Under the pieces are notes generated by a model. The model did no database searches. It was not told where the DNA came from and was given only the letters and a program-made list of their open reading frames with translations. A stretch of DNA of 64,000 nt from Epiperipatus broadwayi (Eukaryota > Onychophora > Udeonychophora > Euonychophora > Peripatidae), in NCBI GenBank assembly GCA_028023455.1, contig JAQFVV010006630.1, positions 310,001 through 374,000 on the forward strand. Direction: 5' to 3'. The position numbers and the translations under genes were made by a program. Below, piece after piece: positions 22,829 to 36,077 of the stretch (the stretch's first letter is position 1; every line of letters starts with the position of its first letter).

Positions 22829-24640
22829 GATGGAAATATAATGGATAAAAATAATCATAAAATCAAACTTGGATTGAATGCTTTTGATAGAAATAATTCA
22901 AACATAAAAGGAATTTTTCTGTGTTTAAAAAGAAAGATTATTTAATACTTATATAGCTTTTATAACCAAAGCCTGCCATTTATTTTTTTAAATAATCCAT
23001 TTTCAGGGGCTTACAACATATGATATAAACAATATGGCTGACTCTAAGTTATCATATTCAATAATTATGTCTTTTTTATTTATTAAATTAATAAAGCAAC
23101 ACAAAAGTCCAAAATGTTGTAATTCAAAATCTTTTTAATGTAAATACAGCAAATAATTTTTTTAAAAAAAACATCATTTAGTAGACTATAACAAATGTGC
23201 AAACAGATATTACATTTTGGTGAGCATTATCCCATAAGTTTGAAAATATTCCACTGCATCTTGTTCTGCCAAGGAAATAGTCCAGATTTTAATCATATTT
23301 CTAGAAATGATATGGTAAAGATGAATGTTAAAAAACCCCGTGTAGACTTAAAAATATTATGATAATTTGTCACTTGTTATCTGTTTGCATCTTGTTAATA
23401 ATTTTGAAAATATTCCAGTACATTTTGCTCTGTTGATGAAATATTCCAAATTTGGATCATATTTCCAGTTCTGATGATAAAATTGCAAATTTTATAATTT
23501 TACATACAGATTACTGAATGCTTTAAGAATGACAGTTTTAGTACCACATGTTAAGTGTTTATGTTCTAAATGGAAATTATTGAAAAATGTTCCCAATTTT
23601 TTTTAAAATTAACAAACAATTTAAAAGTTTGTCAATGTAATTTATTTAAACAATTGAGATTAGCCTTGCCATAAATTCCATTCACAAGCACTCAGTGAGA
23701 TAACATGTGACAAATTATCATAATATTTTTTAACATTAGTTTACATAATGGTTTTTTTAACATCCATTCTTTACCTTATTATTGGAAATATGATTGATAT
23801 TAGGAATAATGGATCAGCAGAACAAAATGCAATGGAATATTTTCAACATTATGTGACAATGCTTATCCAAAAAGTGACATATACATAAATGTTTGTTACA
23901 TTTTACTTAATCAAGTTTTATTTTTATTTTATTTACTGCATTTAAATGTTACTTACAACTCTTTAGATTTTTATGTTTTTCAGCAGAATATTTTCAAAAT
24001 TATGAAATAGTGGCCATTTGAAATGTGATGTCAGTCTGCACATTTGTTATAATCTACTAAATAGTATTTTGGTTTTAATTTTATTTACAGTATTTACATT
24101 AAAAAAATTTGGAATTACAACTCTTTGGGCTTTTGTATTTCTTTATCATTTTAATAAATAAAATAATCATAATTATTGAATATGATAATTTAGAGTCAGC
24201 CATATTGTCTATATCATATGTTTTGAGTCTCTGAAAATGGTTTATTTAAAAAAAAATGAATGGCAAACTTTCAGCGAGCAAACTATAAAAGTACTGATTA
24301 TTTTAATGGATATATTTTATTTGACCTTATTTATAATTTAGGCAATTAACAGAAAATATGGAGACTTTAGACCATTTATTAAAATATTGAGAAGTATATT
24401 TTGAGAGTAACAAGAAAGGATCAAATATGAAATACTCAGCTCAAGAACAAACATTGACAGAATTAAAGTGACTAAAATGAAGCTGTGCTAGACATAGTGA
24501 TAAAAAAAACAATATTGTATAACAGTTGAATTTTTAAACTGTATTCCAAAAGATTATAAAAGATTTAGAAGGTCACATGTGAGGTGTATTAAATCAAGAA
24601 GGTTTTTTGGTCTATTTAACAGTGTCTGTAAACTGGAAAA
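22829..24640 (+). pseudogene. Decayed RTE-like LINE 3' fragment, split by a fold-back element
   Basis: At 22,829-22,965, GATGGAAATATAATGGATAAAA and what follows encodes GNIMDKNNHKIKLGLNAFDRNN. This matches ENIMDEINHRIKLSWSAF in the RTE-like copy at 29,205-29,260. After the fold-back (22,968-24,273), the segment 24,330-24,600 resembles the later part of that copy: AQEQTLTELK near the RMKWSWAGHIARRDD region, and FQKIIKDLEGHM near SIPRDSKISSKRLHVRW. Many stops and frameshifts are present. The split shows that the fold-back inserted into this copy. Coordinates of the right part are approximate. Confidence 0.55.
22968..24273. mobile_element. Long inverted-repeat (fold-back) element, ~1.3 kb
   Basis: The left arm begins AAAGCCTGCCATTTATTTTT. 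The reverse complement of the right end begins AAAGTTTGCCATTCATTTTT. The match continues through CATATGATATAAACAATATG, then AATATGGCTGACTCTAA, TTATCATATTCAATAATTAT and ATGTGCAAACAGA. It resumes at AAATATTATGATAATTTGTC (23,345-23,375 against 23,703-23,735). The arms thus cover most of the element at about 80-85% by eye, with about 130 bp of extra sequence in the right arm. No transposase is encoded. It could be a non-autonomous DNA transposon; the family is not recognised. Confidence 0.7.
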
Positions 24641-25609
24641 TTTAATTAAACATGGAAAGATCTTCATCATCACTATTTTCAACCATTATCAGTTGATGCA
24701 AAATAAAAATCTTTCCAAGTTTAATCCAGTATATCCAATTTATAATTACTTATTTACATCACTAAAAAACTTCCTTAAAAACCAACAAGACATCACATGA
24801 CTCCTGCATATATGATGCTGTTCAGCAGAAAATTCATTTTCTCTCACTATATTTTTGCCAATTAGAGTAAATTTGAACAGTCAATAGATGTCAGATGGTA
24901 GAGTTTATTAAATTCTTATTTTTGGTTTTATACCAATCGTGGCCAAGGAATAATGTAATTGTGTTATTAAAAAATAATAGCATTACAATATATAGCTACT
25001 AAACTGGTTTATGATCTATATAATCATATATATAAATTAGTTGCTTGGAAAGGACTGGTGCATTATTTTTAAAAGATCCAAGTGAACTAGTTCTAGATCT
25101 AAAAGTTCCTTAGTGATGAAAGCATAACTATGAAATTATTCTGGGGATATTAGATATTGAAACACTGACTAGGGGTCTAATAAACTCTATTGTTTGGCAG
25201 GCTGCAGAAAGGACTTTGCTTTGATTCCTGTTGGAGGTCTTAAATGAACTGAACAGCGAAATTTCCTAATGTCCATTTTATGTATTTTCTCATTTCAGTA
25301 GTTTTTACTATGTGTTTATTCTAATAGTTTTAAACTTTTCTTGAAAAAATGTAATTGAATATAAATAATACATACAACATGTATACTAATGAGAGCTTAT
25401 TTAATACTTTAAAATAACAATGTTAAATACATCAACATTGTATTCTGTATCATGATTTGGATGAACTGAGAGTCATACTCATAACTATAATTATCTAAGA
25501 GTATTATGGGAATTTATAGAAAGAATCACAAAAGTGGTGATTTAAATAAAATTTGATTATAAGATATAAATAAATTTATTTAAATGAACCACTTTTTTGA
25601 CAGAGATAT
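24641..25609. other. AT-rich stretch without recognisable gene
   Basis: No convincing coding frame, RNA gene or repeat arm seen. TCATCATCACTATTTTCAACC at about 24,666 resembles, in reverse complement, the 3' end of the RTE-like copy near 29,730-29,755. Confidence 0.5.
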
Positions 25610-26545
25610 GCAGAATTCTTGCTTTTTGATTGCATATATATAGTTGTGATGTGCCAGACTTCTTTAACTTTGTGTTTATCATTATTTCTTTCAGAGCAGA
25701 CAATAATGGTGGATGTTGTTTCAAAGCTGTGAACATGTTTAGACTCATATTTAAAGGGAATAGATTTAATATCCGTATTAGATTTAGCTCGATTACATTG
25801 ACATTTGTGTTATGCAATTCTTGTAGAGAGATTGAAATGAGATTCTTTTTTAAATATACTATGTTGCAATTGTGTTATTGCATGCAATTTTATATACAAT
25901 TTGGGAAACCTGCTCTGGAGGCAGCTTATATTTTGTACTGTTAATTGGGAGATCCATGAGAGGGGTGTGTGAAGACTAATCCTGTATGTTTCAGTGCAGA
26001 TTTTTTTTATATTGTGGAAATCTCCCAATATGTATGACAGTAATATCCAGGGATTACATCAGCTTGAGTAGGTCTGCTTCTAATTTTCACATAGAATGTT
26101 TTAATGATGTGAATAAATGCTGAATCTTTGTATCTGATATTATATAAATCATTGATGAATGTTTCAATATTAATCTTTGGATCTCTATTACCATGAATTG
26201 CCTGATTTATGATATGAAAGATAAGCCACACACATCAGTTTTCCCAAGTTGTATATGAAATTATATGCAACAATACAAACTGCAATGCAGTTTATTTTGT
26301 AGTTCCTCATGCCAATCTGTCTATAAGAATTGCATAGCAGAAATATCAATACAATCATGCTAAAATTAATACAGATATTAAATTTATTTTCCTCAAACAT
26401 AAATCTAAATATGGTCACAGGGTTGAGCTCATATCTGCTATACTGTTAACTCCAAAAGAATTGTTGCTAAATGCAATGTTAAAGAAGTCTGAAATATCAT
26501 CAACAATATACTTGCAATCTTTTGTAATTTTTGTGCAAATGTTGC
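25610..26545. repeat. Second long inverted repeat (~320-bp arms, ~290-bp spacer)
   Basis: The left arm (about 25,615-25,930) and the reverse complement of the right arm (about 26,225-26,545) share CAGACTTCTTTAAC, TTTAATATCYGTATTARATTTAG, TATGCAATTCTTRTAGAGAGATTG and TACAAYTTGGGAAA. The spacer ends carry GGGAGAT/ATCTCCC. Short reading frames on each arm encode similar peptides because the arms are copies (CNSCREIEMR against CNSYRQIGMR); I do not regard them as genes. A fold-back transposon or palindromic duplication is likely. Confidence 0.65.
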
Positions 26546-27048
26546 AATTCTCTTGGATAATTATTTCTATGAGTATGATTACTAGTTAATCAAAAGCATG
26601 CTTAGCATACTATGATTATGTATTTAATATTGTTGTTTACAAGTTTTTTTAGTATACATATTATATGTATTATTTATATTGAATTGTATGATTATTCATA
26701 TAGCATATGAACATAGATATTCTGCTCATCAACATGCATTAGCTAGTGTGGTGAGTTTATTGACTTTTAATCTCTGAGTTTAATGGCAAGAAATGCCATT
26801 GTTTTTTTCTCAGTTGTCTGATAGTTCTTAATTGTAATCAGTTGAATTTTCTTGAAGGCAGAATGAATGTGTATGTGAATTTAAAAAATTTATAATAAAT
26901 ATTACACTCATAACTGACAAAAATAAATCATGTCTCTTATTTCCAGGAGGCTGTAAGTTTTCAGCCAAGGCAGCTGTTGACAGCCAAAGGTAATGGATGT
27001 TAACAATATGATTGCAACCCCAGGCTGCCATTTGATTATGACTTTTTA
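26546..27048. other. Unassigned AT-rich sequence
   Basis: Nothing recognisable apart from entry into the RTE-like copy near 27,049. Confidence 0.5.
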
Positions 27049-29740
27049 TTTAGATATTTACAACTGCAGATCGCTTTCAAGTGAAAGAAGATTGCAAGAA
27101 TTTGAAGAATTATTTAATATTAAATGGCACATTACTGAACTTTGTGAAGTTAGAAGAAAAGATAAAAAAGTGATTAAAAATGGTTATTTACAGTGGCAAA
27201 AATATTGGATATACAAGTGGAGTAAGTTTTATTGTAAATAAAATGTGGAAGAAAAACAATGTGGAGATTGATGATGTATCAGACAGAGTGGTAAGATTAG
27301 TTATTCAATTTAATAGCAGATACCAAATGCAGATAATTCAGGTTTATGCTTCAACCAGTTCTCATAGTGATGAAGTAGTAGAAGATTTTTATATGGATGT
27401 ACAAAAGGCTTTTGATCAGAGTAAACAACACTTTAAATACTGTTATGGGAGACTTTAATGCTAGAATTGGTAAACAAATGAAAGATGAAATTAATGTAGG
27501 TAATTTTGGTTATGGTAATAGAAAAGAGAGAGGACATAAACTTGGAGAGTTTGCAGAAAAACTTTATATTATGAATTATTTTTTGAGAAAAATGTTAACA
27601 TTCAAATGAAGCTACAGCAGAATTGGATAATATTTTGACTGACAGAAAATATATATTTCAAGATTGTGTTGTTCTTAATAAATTAAACACAGGAAGTTGT
27701 GATCGATTAGTAAGATGTAAGATACATATTAATGCAAAACTAGAAAGACAAAAATTATTAAGAAAAACAGTATTCACAATTGATATTATTAATCTTCAGA
27801 AACATCCCAATGTATTTAAAATAGAATTTGCTAATCATTTTCAATTATTAATAGATTTTGAACATGATTGAAATTTGAATGAAATCAATAGGCAGATAAC
27901 AAATAGATTTTAAAATCTGCTACAAAGATAGTTGTTACGAAAAGTGGCAATTGACCAGTAAAATTTCTACTGAAACAGATAATTTTTGAAGAAAAGAAAG
28001 AATATAAGACTATATAAAAATGATGCATTAACAAGGAGTGAATATCTTGAATTTTGTAAAATGTTGCAAGAAGGGTTGAATATAATATAAGAAAGTATAA
28101 TCATGAAATAGCAAGGAAAGCTAAAGAAGAGAATAGAAGTCTCAAAAATGTAAAACAATATTTTGCTATTGATAAAGAAACTTATTTCTGAAAGAAAAAA
28201 ACTAAGATGAAACTATTATTAAAAAGAGAGATGAACTATGAAATGTGTAAAACAGTTCTATCAAGAATAATATAGCAATAAAAAACAAAGAAAAGTTTCT
28301 CCTGCAACAACTCATCTTTTGAATTGCCCAGGATATTAAATGAAGAAATGAGATATGCAATTATTGAATTATGATCAATATCTTAAAAGAAGCAGGTAAA
28401 GAAATAGAAAACTTTTTGGCAATGTTATATACCAAGAAATGTACCAGATGATTTAATGAGTGCAGTACTAATATTGATATTTTAAAAAGGTGAGACAAAA
28501 TATACTAAAAATTACAGACCTATATCAGTCTTTTATCAGTTCTATACAAAATTTTTATCAGAATAATTACACCTCATTAACAACAAACTTTGGATTTTAA
28601 CCAATCAAAAACACAAGCTGGATTTAAAAGTGGTTTTAATACAGTAGATTACATCCAAGTATTGAGAGCAGAAAAGACTAGAAATATAAGTTGTGATTAT
28701 GCTTTGGATTTGTAGATTATGTAAAGGCATTTAATTGTATGAGTATTTCCTCTGTAAATAAAGCATTGCATCTTCAAGATGTAGAGCCAGAATATTGTCA
28801 TGTTCTGAAGAATATTTATAAAAATGCAAAAGTAACAATTACATAATGATACTAAAAAGATTAACATTAATAAAGTTGTGTGGCTTCATATCTCCAAAAC
28901 TTTTTACAGCAGTTTTGCAAGAAATATTTTGTGGATTAAAATGGGAAGCTAGGGGAATGAAAGTAAATGAAGATTATTTAAGTAATCTAGATTTTGCAGA
29001 TGATGTGGCTGTTTTTGCAAATGATGCTTTACAACTTCAGGAAGTGTTGCAACTGTTATCAGATGAAAGGAAGGAAGTTGGATTAAAGGTAAATGTTAAA
29101 AATATTAATGCATTGTTCAATAGATTTTCTCAAAGAAAAAAAATAAAGATTGATAATGATGAGTTAGAAAAAGTTAACTAAGTAATATCTTAGTCATATT
29201 TATTACTGCAGATGAAAATATAATGGATGAAATTAATCATAGAATTAAACTTAGTTGGAGTGCTTTTGTTGGAAATAACTTAATATTAAAAGAAAATAAT
29301 CTTTTGTATTTGCAAAGGTTCTAAATAAATGTGTTACCAGTCCTTACTTATAGATAATGGACTTGGTGTCTTAACAAAAGAGTAATATATAGATTTATTA
29401 TCACTCATAGAAGTATAAATAGATGTATATTATAAATAATAATAAGAGATTTATAACAAAATATATGAGTGAAAGACAAACAGGTGTTACCGATATCATT
29501 GAAAGATGAGAATGAAGTGGAGTTGGGCTGGACATATTGCTAGAAGAGATGATAATATATAGAAAGTTGAAATCTTAAATTCAATTCCAAGAGATAGCAA
29601 AATATCTAGTAAGAGATTACATGTTAGGGGGATGGATGAAATAAGAAAGTGTGCTGGTGTGACATGGAGAAGGGAGGCTAGAGATTGAAGAAGAATTTAA
29701 CTTGGAGAGACCTTCGTCCTGTAGTCGATTGATAATGGTT
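27049..29740 (+). pseudogene. RTE-like LINE: endonuclease and reverse transcriptase, heavily decayed
   Basis: A recognisable RTE-type protein is scattered over several frames. The endonuclease includes YNCRSLSSERRLQEFEE, LCEVRRKDKK, GYTSGVSFIVNKMW, IIQVYASTSSHSDE and VMGDFNARIG (near 27,448). The usual GSDHRLVR block has become GSCDRLVR near 27,698, altering the catalytic His. The RT includes KNYRPISV (near 28,510), ISPKLF (near 28,890) and LDFADDVAVFA (near 28,990). The C-terminus includes RMKWSWAGHIARRDD (near 29,510-29,555) and LHVRGMDEIRK (near 29,620). The end resembles the YVLQSIDNG...GDDE-type 3' terminus of RTE elements. Numerous frameshifts and stops make it an old relic. Its 5' end is not defined. 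Confidence 0.8.
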
Positions 29741-30062
29741 GAAAATTATGATGGTGATGAATCTGGAAGCTGTTGATTACTAAATTATGATGATAATTAT
29801 CATCTGACCTCTATTGATTACTAAAGTGTACAATAAATGACAAAAATGTGGTGAGAATAATAAAGTAATTTATTGCTAAACTTTCTTATTTTATCCTTCC
29901 ATATTATATGTGGTCTTCTAAATATTTTACAATCTATTAGGATCCAGTTTAGAACTTCAACTACAATATGTCCATATATATATAATTTAAAAGAATAACA
30001 GTATTTCATAAGATTTCTATCAAAACAATAAAGAAAAACACAATCCTCGTGAGATGAATGCC
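29741..30062. other. AT-rich spacer
   Basis: Short spacer between the RTE relic and the SINE-like insertion. No gene seen. Confidence 0.5.
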
Positions 30063-30198
30063 AAAAATGCATTCTTGTCTTGCGTTGTTAGCCGAGAGGT
30101 ATCGCAGCCGCCATGCAAGCAAGTAGATGGTTGCAGACGGTTGTGGGTTCGCGTCCCAGCCGATGCTATGACATAGGAAAAAAAAATGCATTCTTGTC
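30063..30198 (+). mobile_element. tRNA-derived SINE-like retroposon with 17-bp target-site duplication
   Basis: AAAAATGCATTCTTGTC occurs at 30063-30079 and again exactly at 30182-30198, flanking about 102 bp. The insert has a pol III A-box-like TAGCCGAGAGG (30089-30099) and a B-box-like GGTTCGCGTCC (30146-30156), 57 bp apart. That spacing fits a tRNA with a long variable arm (Leu/Ser type). It ends in a short A run. The exact duplication shows LINE-mediated insertion that is fairly recent. The body is hardly longer than a tRNA, so it is either a minimal SINE or a retroposed tRNA. A functional tRNA is unlikely because a clean acceptor stem is not evident. Confidence 0.78.
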
Positions 30199-31239
30199 CT
30201 TTTTTTACAAATTCACCATTTAACTTTTATAATTAATATATATATATATATATTATAATCAATAAATGGATGAATAAATAAATTTGATATGAGATACCTA
30301 TATAAAAAGTATCTTATGCTTGCTTAAAACCCCCATTTTTTTTTTTAAATTTCACTCCAAGTTCAAATTTCACATTGTAAATATATCATAAGGTCCTTAT
30401 ATATAAAGATAATAATGCAACAATAACTGAAAAGACTTTGACTAATTTTTTATTCTTGTTTTACTCTCCAATCAACAACAAAGATCCATTTATTCATTAA
30501 TATTGGATAATCAACTAGAATAACCATGGGACAAACAGAATCTCAACTGAAAATTTTTTCCAGATTTTACTTTGCTGCGATTCGAAATTAGAATATTAAC
30601 ATGACAAAGAGTTGCAACACTGCAATAACTCTTTTTTACGTTTATATTTGATAGCTCAGCTTGCAAATTTGAATATATATATAAACAAACTAGTATTTAA
30701 ACTAATTAGCTTCTTTTAATATTAAAATTAATAAAAACTTTGAACAGACTTTATTTTGCTTTAATTGATTACATTTATAATTTATTTTACATCGCAAAAA
30801 ACTTTCATCAAATTGCAAACGTCTTTTCATTAGAATTGTTTATTTTTTGCACTAGTTTGTGTAAGGCTATTTGCATTATGACTTTCGTTAGCTAAAACCA
30901 TTTTTATTATTAATCAAATTAACTTGAATATAAAAAATGCTTATATATTCAATTAATAATAAAAACAAAATTCGTATCTTTTTTGGTTATAATTTTTTAA
31001 AAAAAAAAAAACGCATTTTAATGAAGTTTTAAATATATATATATATTTAGCATTTATGACTATATTTTTATGGAGCAAAATAACAATGATTTATTATTGT
31101 TATTTAAATAAATCAAAATATACTACCATTTTTAAAATTAGATTAAAGCGTTTTTTTAAAATAAAAAACACATTTTATAATATCTGTTTATATGAATTTT
31201 TTTCTATAGTACCTCCACTTCTATATGTAATATATAGGA
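30199..31239. other. AT-rich sequence with short (TA)n runs
   Basis: Contains (TA)n near 30,236-30,254 and near 31,032-31,048. No coding or RNA signal found. Confidence 0.5.
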
Positions 31240-31731
31240 GGTTTGAGCTCAGACGTTCACACAATTCCCAACCATCCATGCTACCTCATACCGCTGATAC
31301 ACGTGATCACACACATGTCGAAAAGATAAATAATCACCAATACAAGTATTTCACGCTAAACCAGCACTCGTTAGTTGGTCCAGATTATCATCTCCCCTCA
31401 TATATACAATCAAAGCTCAGCTTATATTAAGATAACCAATGTTCATACTTTAATGGACAGGCTTCAAACTACTCCACCAGCATAACTCTTCAGCCGTCCA
31501 TTTCATTGAAAATCTTATGATGGAACGCTCAAAGCCCACCTTAGTGCCAAACTTCTGATTGTATATATATATGCATGTGGAGAGATAATCTGGATTAACT
31601 AATGAGTGCTGGTTTAGCATGAAATATATATATATATATTAGTAATTATCTTTTCGACATGTGTGATCAAGTGTATCAGTGGTATGAGACAACATGGATG
31701 GTTGAGAGTCATGTGAACGTCTAAGTTCAAA
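31240..31731. repeat. Inverted-repeat (MITE-like) element, ~175-bp arms
   Basis: The left arm (31,240-31,412) reads GGTTTGAGCTCAGACGTTCAC, then CCATCCATG, CTCATACC and GTCGAAAAGATAA, ending ACCAGCACTC then GATTATC. The right arm (31,558-31,731) is its reverse complement at roughly 85% by eye. The loop is about 145 bp. No coding capacity. A short non-autonomous DNA transposon is the simplest reading; two opposed copies of a SINE is the alternative. Confidence 0.7.
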
Positions 31732-34700
31732 CCCAATATCTATTTATATAAATGTTCTTTCACAATGTATAACTAAAAAATATTTATGCTTTTCTAAATA
31801 CATTCAATTTTTAATAATACATCCATGATAAAAGGCAACCCAATGTTTCAATTGGTACTGTTTTTTTCTCTTTTTCTGTGTTGTTAGTCCTACCAATTAA
31901 TATGTAGCATGGTAGTCAAATCTTTACATTAATGAATATTGAATACAAGGTAACATTATAAACAACTAGGTTTCTCAAAGGTAAATAATAAAATATTTAT
32001 TTAGTTATATAATAGATTGTAATAATTAAAATAATCGGTAGTATTATTACATCCAGAACGAATTTGCAATTGAATTTTATCTCTTAATGCAATCTACAAC
32101 TTTATCATAACGCTTTTATAAGCATTTTACATTAATATTGAATTAAATATTATATTTTATATCTGTAAAGATGTGACATAAGTAGCATCAGGTACAATAT
32201 TTATATATATATAGTTAAGAAAAAGAAAGCCATAGAAAATACAAAGATTTAATTATCCTAATATTTCACAAATAAATGCTATAATAAAACATTTAAGACT
32301 TATTTTTTCAGGCCATTTAGCTACTAGCATCAGTTCATAAATGAATATTTATTAAATTTTAAATAAAAGGTAAAATTTTCAAGTTAATCTACTGGAAAAA
32401 AACAAAAATATCTTGTGTTACAGACTTTCATTACTGATGAAGATATTGTATTCCCAATATACTGAGCTCATGATTTATATTTATTCTTGATTACTACTCT
32501 CATTATGAATATCATGTTGAAGCTTTTGATTTCTATATAAAAATGAATGTGGTGTTTTTTAAATATTTTGCTAGGTTTGTTTAAATAAAAAAAACATATA
32601 GAACATATCTCTTCTTTGATATCTATCACTTTTTATTAAAACTAAATCTAAAATATTGGTGTGGGTAACATCTATGACTGAACTATTTTTATCAGAAATC
32701 ATAATTTTATTTAAAATACAATATTGAGAAAAATACAAAGGAACAAGAACTCTTACCTGGATTGACTATTGCCAATAACTTCTTAGTCTTTTAATAAATA
32801 GATTACTTCCTTAATTGCGAATTTATTTATTTTCTGATTCCTTTAAATTCTTGCACTGTAATGAAACCCCATATTCTTGGTTGTTACTTTCAAAGTAGTA
32901 ATTAATTATTGAATTTATTCCAATTATTAAAGCTGGGTTCAACTATAAAACTTACCAAATCTAAGTTATTCACTTAAGGGCTTAAAAAAATTAGAGATAT
33001 GGGAATATTCAATCATTAATTCAATGATAAAACAAACTTTGTAATAAAAAATGTCAACTTCAAAATATAATAATATAGTCAAAACATTGCAAGAAAGATC
33101 TATCAGAGTATTATAAGATAAATTTGAGATCATCATTAATGAATACAATTTACAATATCAAGTATGGAGAAAGTTGATTTAGTCTGATGGAAAACAGATA
33201 CAAAACTGAATTTATGTTTTGTTTAAATAAAAAATAGTTCATCATTTCCAGCTGATTTACTATTGAATCATTTTTTCCATAATCAGATCTTATCATTCTT
33301 GATTATTTACATTCCCAGTTAAAAACTACTCAGTCCCCTGATGAAATTTTATAACTTCAATAAGAATCAATATACTGGAAATCATGTAAGAAATATTTAA
33401 AAAATCCAACACATTCCCTTGTCATATGATAATTCAACAAACTTATAATTAAACATGTCTATACACTAATAACTTAAAATACCAAAAGAAATATACCTCA
33501 TGTTGGAACAAAATCCGAAATGTTTTTTATATCCATTACTTGTCTACAAATAAATTGTTAACAAAATAAAAAGGATTTTTAATAATGGTAAGAAAAATGT
33601 GAAAACGAATAATGCAAAAATAAAATTTAATGAGATCCAGTTGATCATTATAGTAAGTTTTATATAGGATTAATAAATATGAAAATATCTCTGAAAACTA
33701 CTACTGTTGCAATGCTACCCTATGCTATTTGAAATAACCTTGGATTCATAGCTTAACTTATTTTTCTCATTTATGTTAATTTAGATTTAAAATATTTTTT
33801 TAAGAATAACTTTCTTGGTATCATAGGATTGTGATGCAAACATTTTGTGGACAAATTTCATAACATTACTATATTTGAAGAAAAAAATATTTACTAAACA
33901 TTTGGATATTTAATAAAATATTACTTTGAGAAATATTCCTTATAGAATCAAGTCTATTCCTTTGCAGTAACTTTCTGTTCTTTCACATACTCTTTCAATA
34001 GATATCTGATAAGAAATTGTGTCACAAAATTGGACTTGCCTGTAACTTAAGGAATAGTTTTGCAATCTAAGACTCAGTTTAAATCAGTAACTTTCTAGAT
34101 ATTTAATCCAATAATCTCTATACACAAAATGGATTTCTTAGCAGGTGACAATTTTTTTCCAGATATAACAGTAAAGCCAAATGAATTTTATGTTCTTAGG
34201 TTATCATCAAAATTTCAAGATAATCCATGGTCATTGCACTTTCTATTCTATAATAAAATTTAACAACAATTGATACCTGTAAATGTAAATAAACAAATCT
34301 TAAACAATATATGACTATCAAAACATGATTACAATGATAGAATTGTAAAACTTAGTGATTACACATCGTGATTTGAATTTCATGATTTTTAATAATATTG
34401 TTTAATATTTAGACTGTATAAAATTTCCATACACTAAATACATAAAAGATAAACTTAAGACAGAATTAAGCTGCTCTGAACAAGTTCTATTTTAATTATT
34501 CCCAAACTGAATAAGAGATTTACATACTAAAAACTAACACTATCTTAAAAATATTTTCTAATTGATAAAATGCATTCCATAAAAAAAAATTAAAGTTACA
34601 CTAAATGTTAATTATACTAAATAGAAAAAATTATGGAATGACCTTACATGAAATTTAGTTTTTTCACTTACTTTATTTAATATAATTACCAATGATTTTT

Positions 34701-36077
34701 TAGATATACAATGCTAAAAAATAGATCTATTCTGGTGACAACATTGCTTTGAAATCATAAAATTCTTTTTCAGAAATAACAAATATTTTCCTAAACTATA
34801 AACAATTTGGAAACCTTTTCTAAAGACTGAAGACTTTGTATGTAAATAATTTTCATTCATAACATTTACTTATTTTAAATCCTATATCTCAAAGCCAATT
34901 CCTACAGGAGCAATATCACACATCAATCATTTCAAAAACTTGAAACACATTTCATATTCATAACGAATAAGAATGGCACACATGGTGTCTTTAATCTACA
35001 AATTTAATCATTTACAGTTAACTAATAATTTTAATAATTTAATCTTTATGGATTCTGTATCTCCATTAACTTAATGATCAATGGCCATCATGTGGCTTAA
35101 TTGGTGACTATTATCATGTGGGGAAAAGGGATAAAACATCTTCAATTAATTAATTTATTTGAAGCTTTATGCTTTTTTATTTTAATAAATGCAGGATTAT
35201 TAATTGTTCTCTTTATTCATTCAGTAATCATAAAAAAGGTGCATGCATAAATCTTATTAAATTGATATAAGTGATTAAACTAATTTTTAACTTAATAATG
35301 CCTTTTTTACATTATTATTTCTAATCATGGTCACCCATATACACACAATCATATTATATACACAAATAATTAAAGGTCAATAAATTCCATTGCTTTAATA
35401 GCCATCTAAAGAATGGGATTATCTTATCAGAAACATTTTTAGATTCAATATTATTTCAAGAATATAATCAGAAATGACCCATCTTATCTACATACAAAGC
35501 AATGCTTTGATATCCCATAACTACCAAATACAAGTATTTTAAAATAACAAGAAAGTAGGATGACATACAATGATAGACAAAATTCTTGATAAAATTTAAT
35601 AATTAATGTTTTGCATATCAAATTATTTCGTATCTTAAAATTAACATTTGCAAAATTAATTAATGCAAGACTTGAGCTACTAGTATTTCTCTGCAATCAT
35701 AGATAAATCACACAACTACTGAAAATTTAATCATTGTGTAAAATAAATAAAACATTTAGAAGTATTATCTAATCAAATGATTTATTGCTTACTTCATAAA
35801 AAGGTTGAGTACTTGAATTGATTAGACTTGATCAATATTCTTGAATCTTCATTTCCAAAGACTGCCACTCTACCAAATCATGTAGTCCCCTGAAATTATT
35901 AATTCTAAAATTTAATCTTATAATTATAATATTTGTAAATAGATTAATTTATATTTGTTTTAACAAATGTAAAAAAAGTAATATAGGGTAATTCTATAAT
36001 ATTACTATTATGCATAATCAAAGCACTAAATTTATTAAACAACTGATCCCTCTTTCTCCCTCTTTATATATATATAT
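31732..36077. other. 4.3 kb of AT-rich DNA without recognised features
   Basis: Both strands lack long frames, and I see no motif, RNA gene or clear repeat. It may be intronic or intergenic. Short reading frames here are at the length expected by chance for such AT content. Confidence 0.5.

Noticed and set aside
24579-24800. 73-codon plus-strand frame
   Set aside because: It overlaps the decayed RTE-like fragment and has no independent support.
25557-26418. Several 70-104-codon frames on both strands
   Set aside because: They lie on the arms of an inverted repeat, so their mutual similarity reflects the palindrome and not protein conservation.
30080-30181. Functional tRNA gene
   Set aside because: A and B boxes are present, but a clean acceptor stem is not evident and the 17-bp flanking duplication with an A-run shows a retroposed copy.
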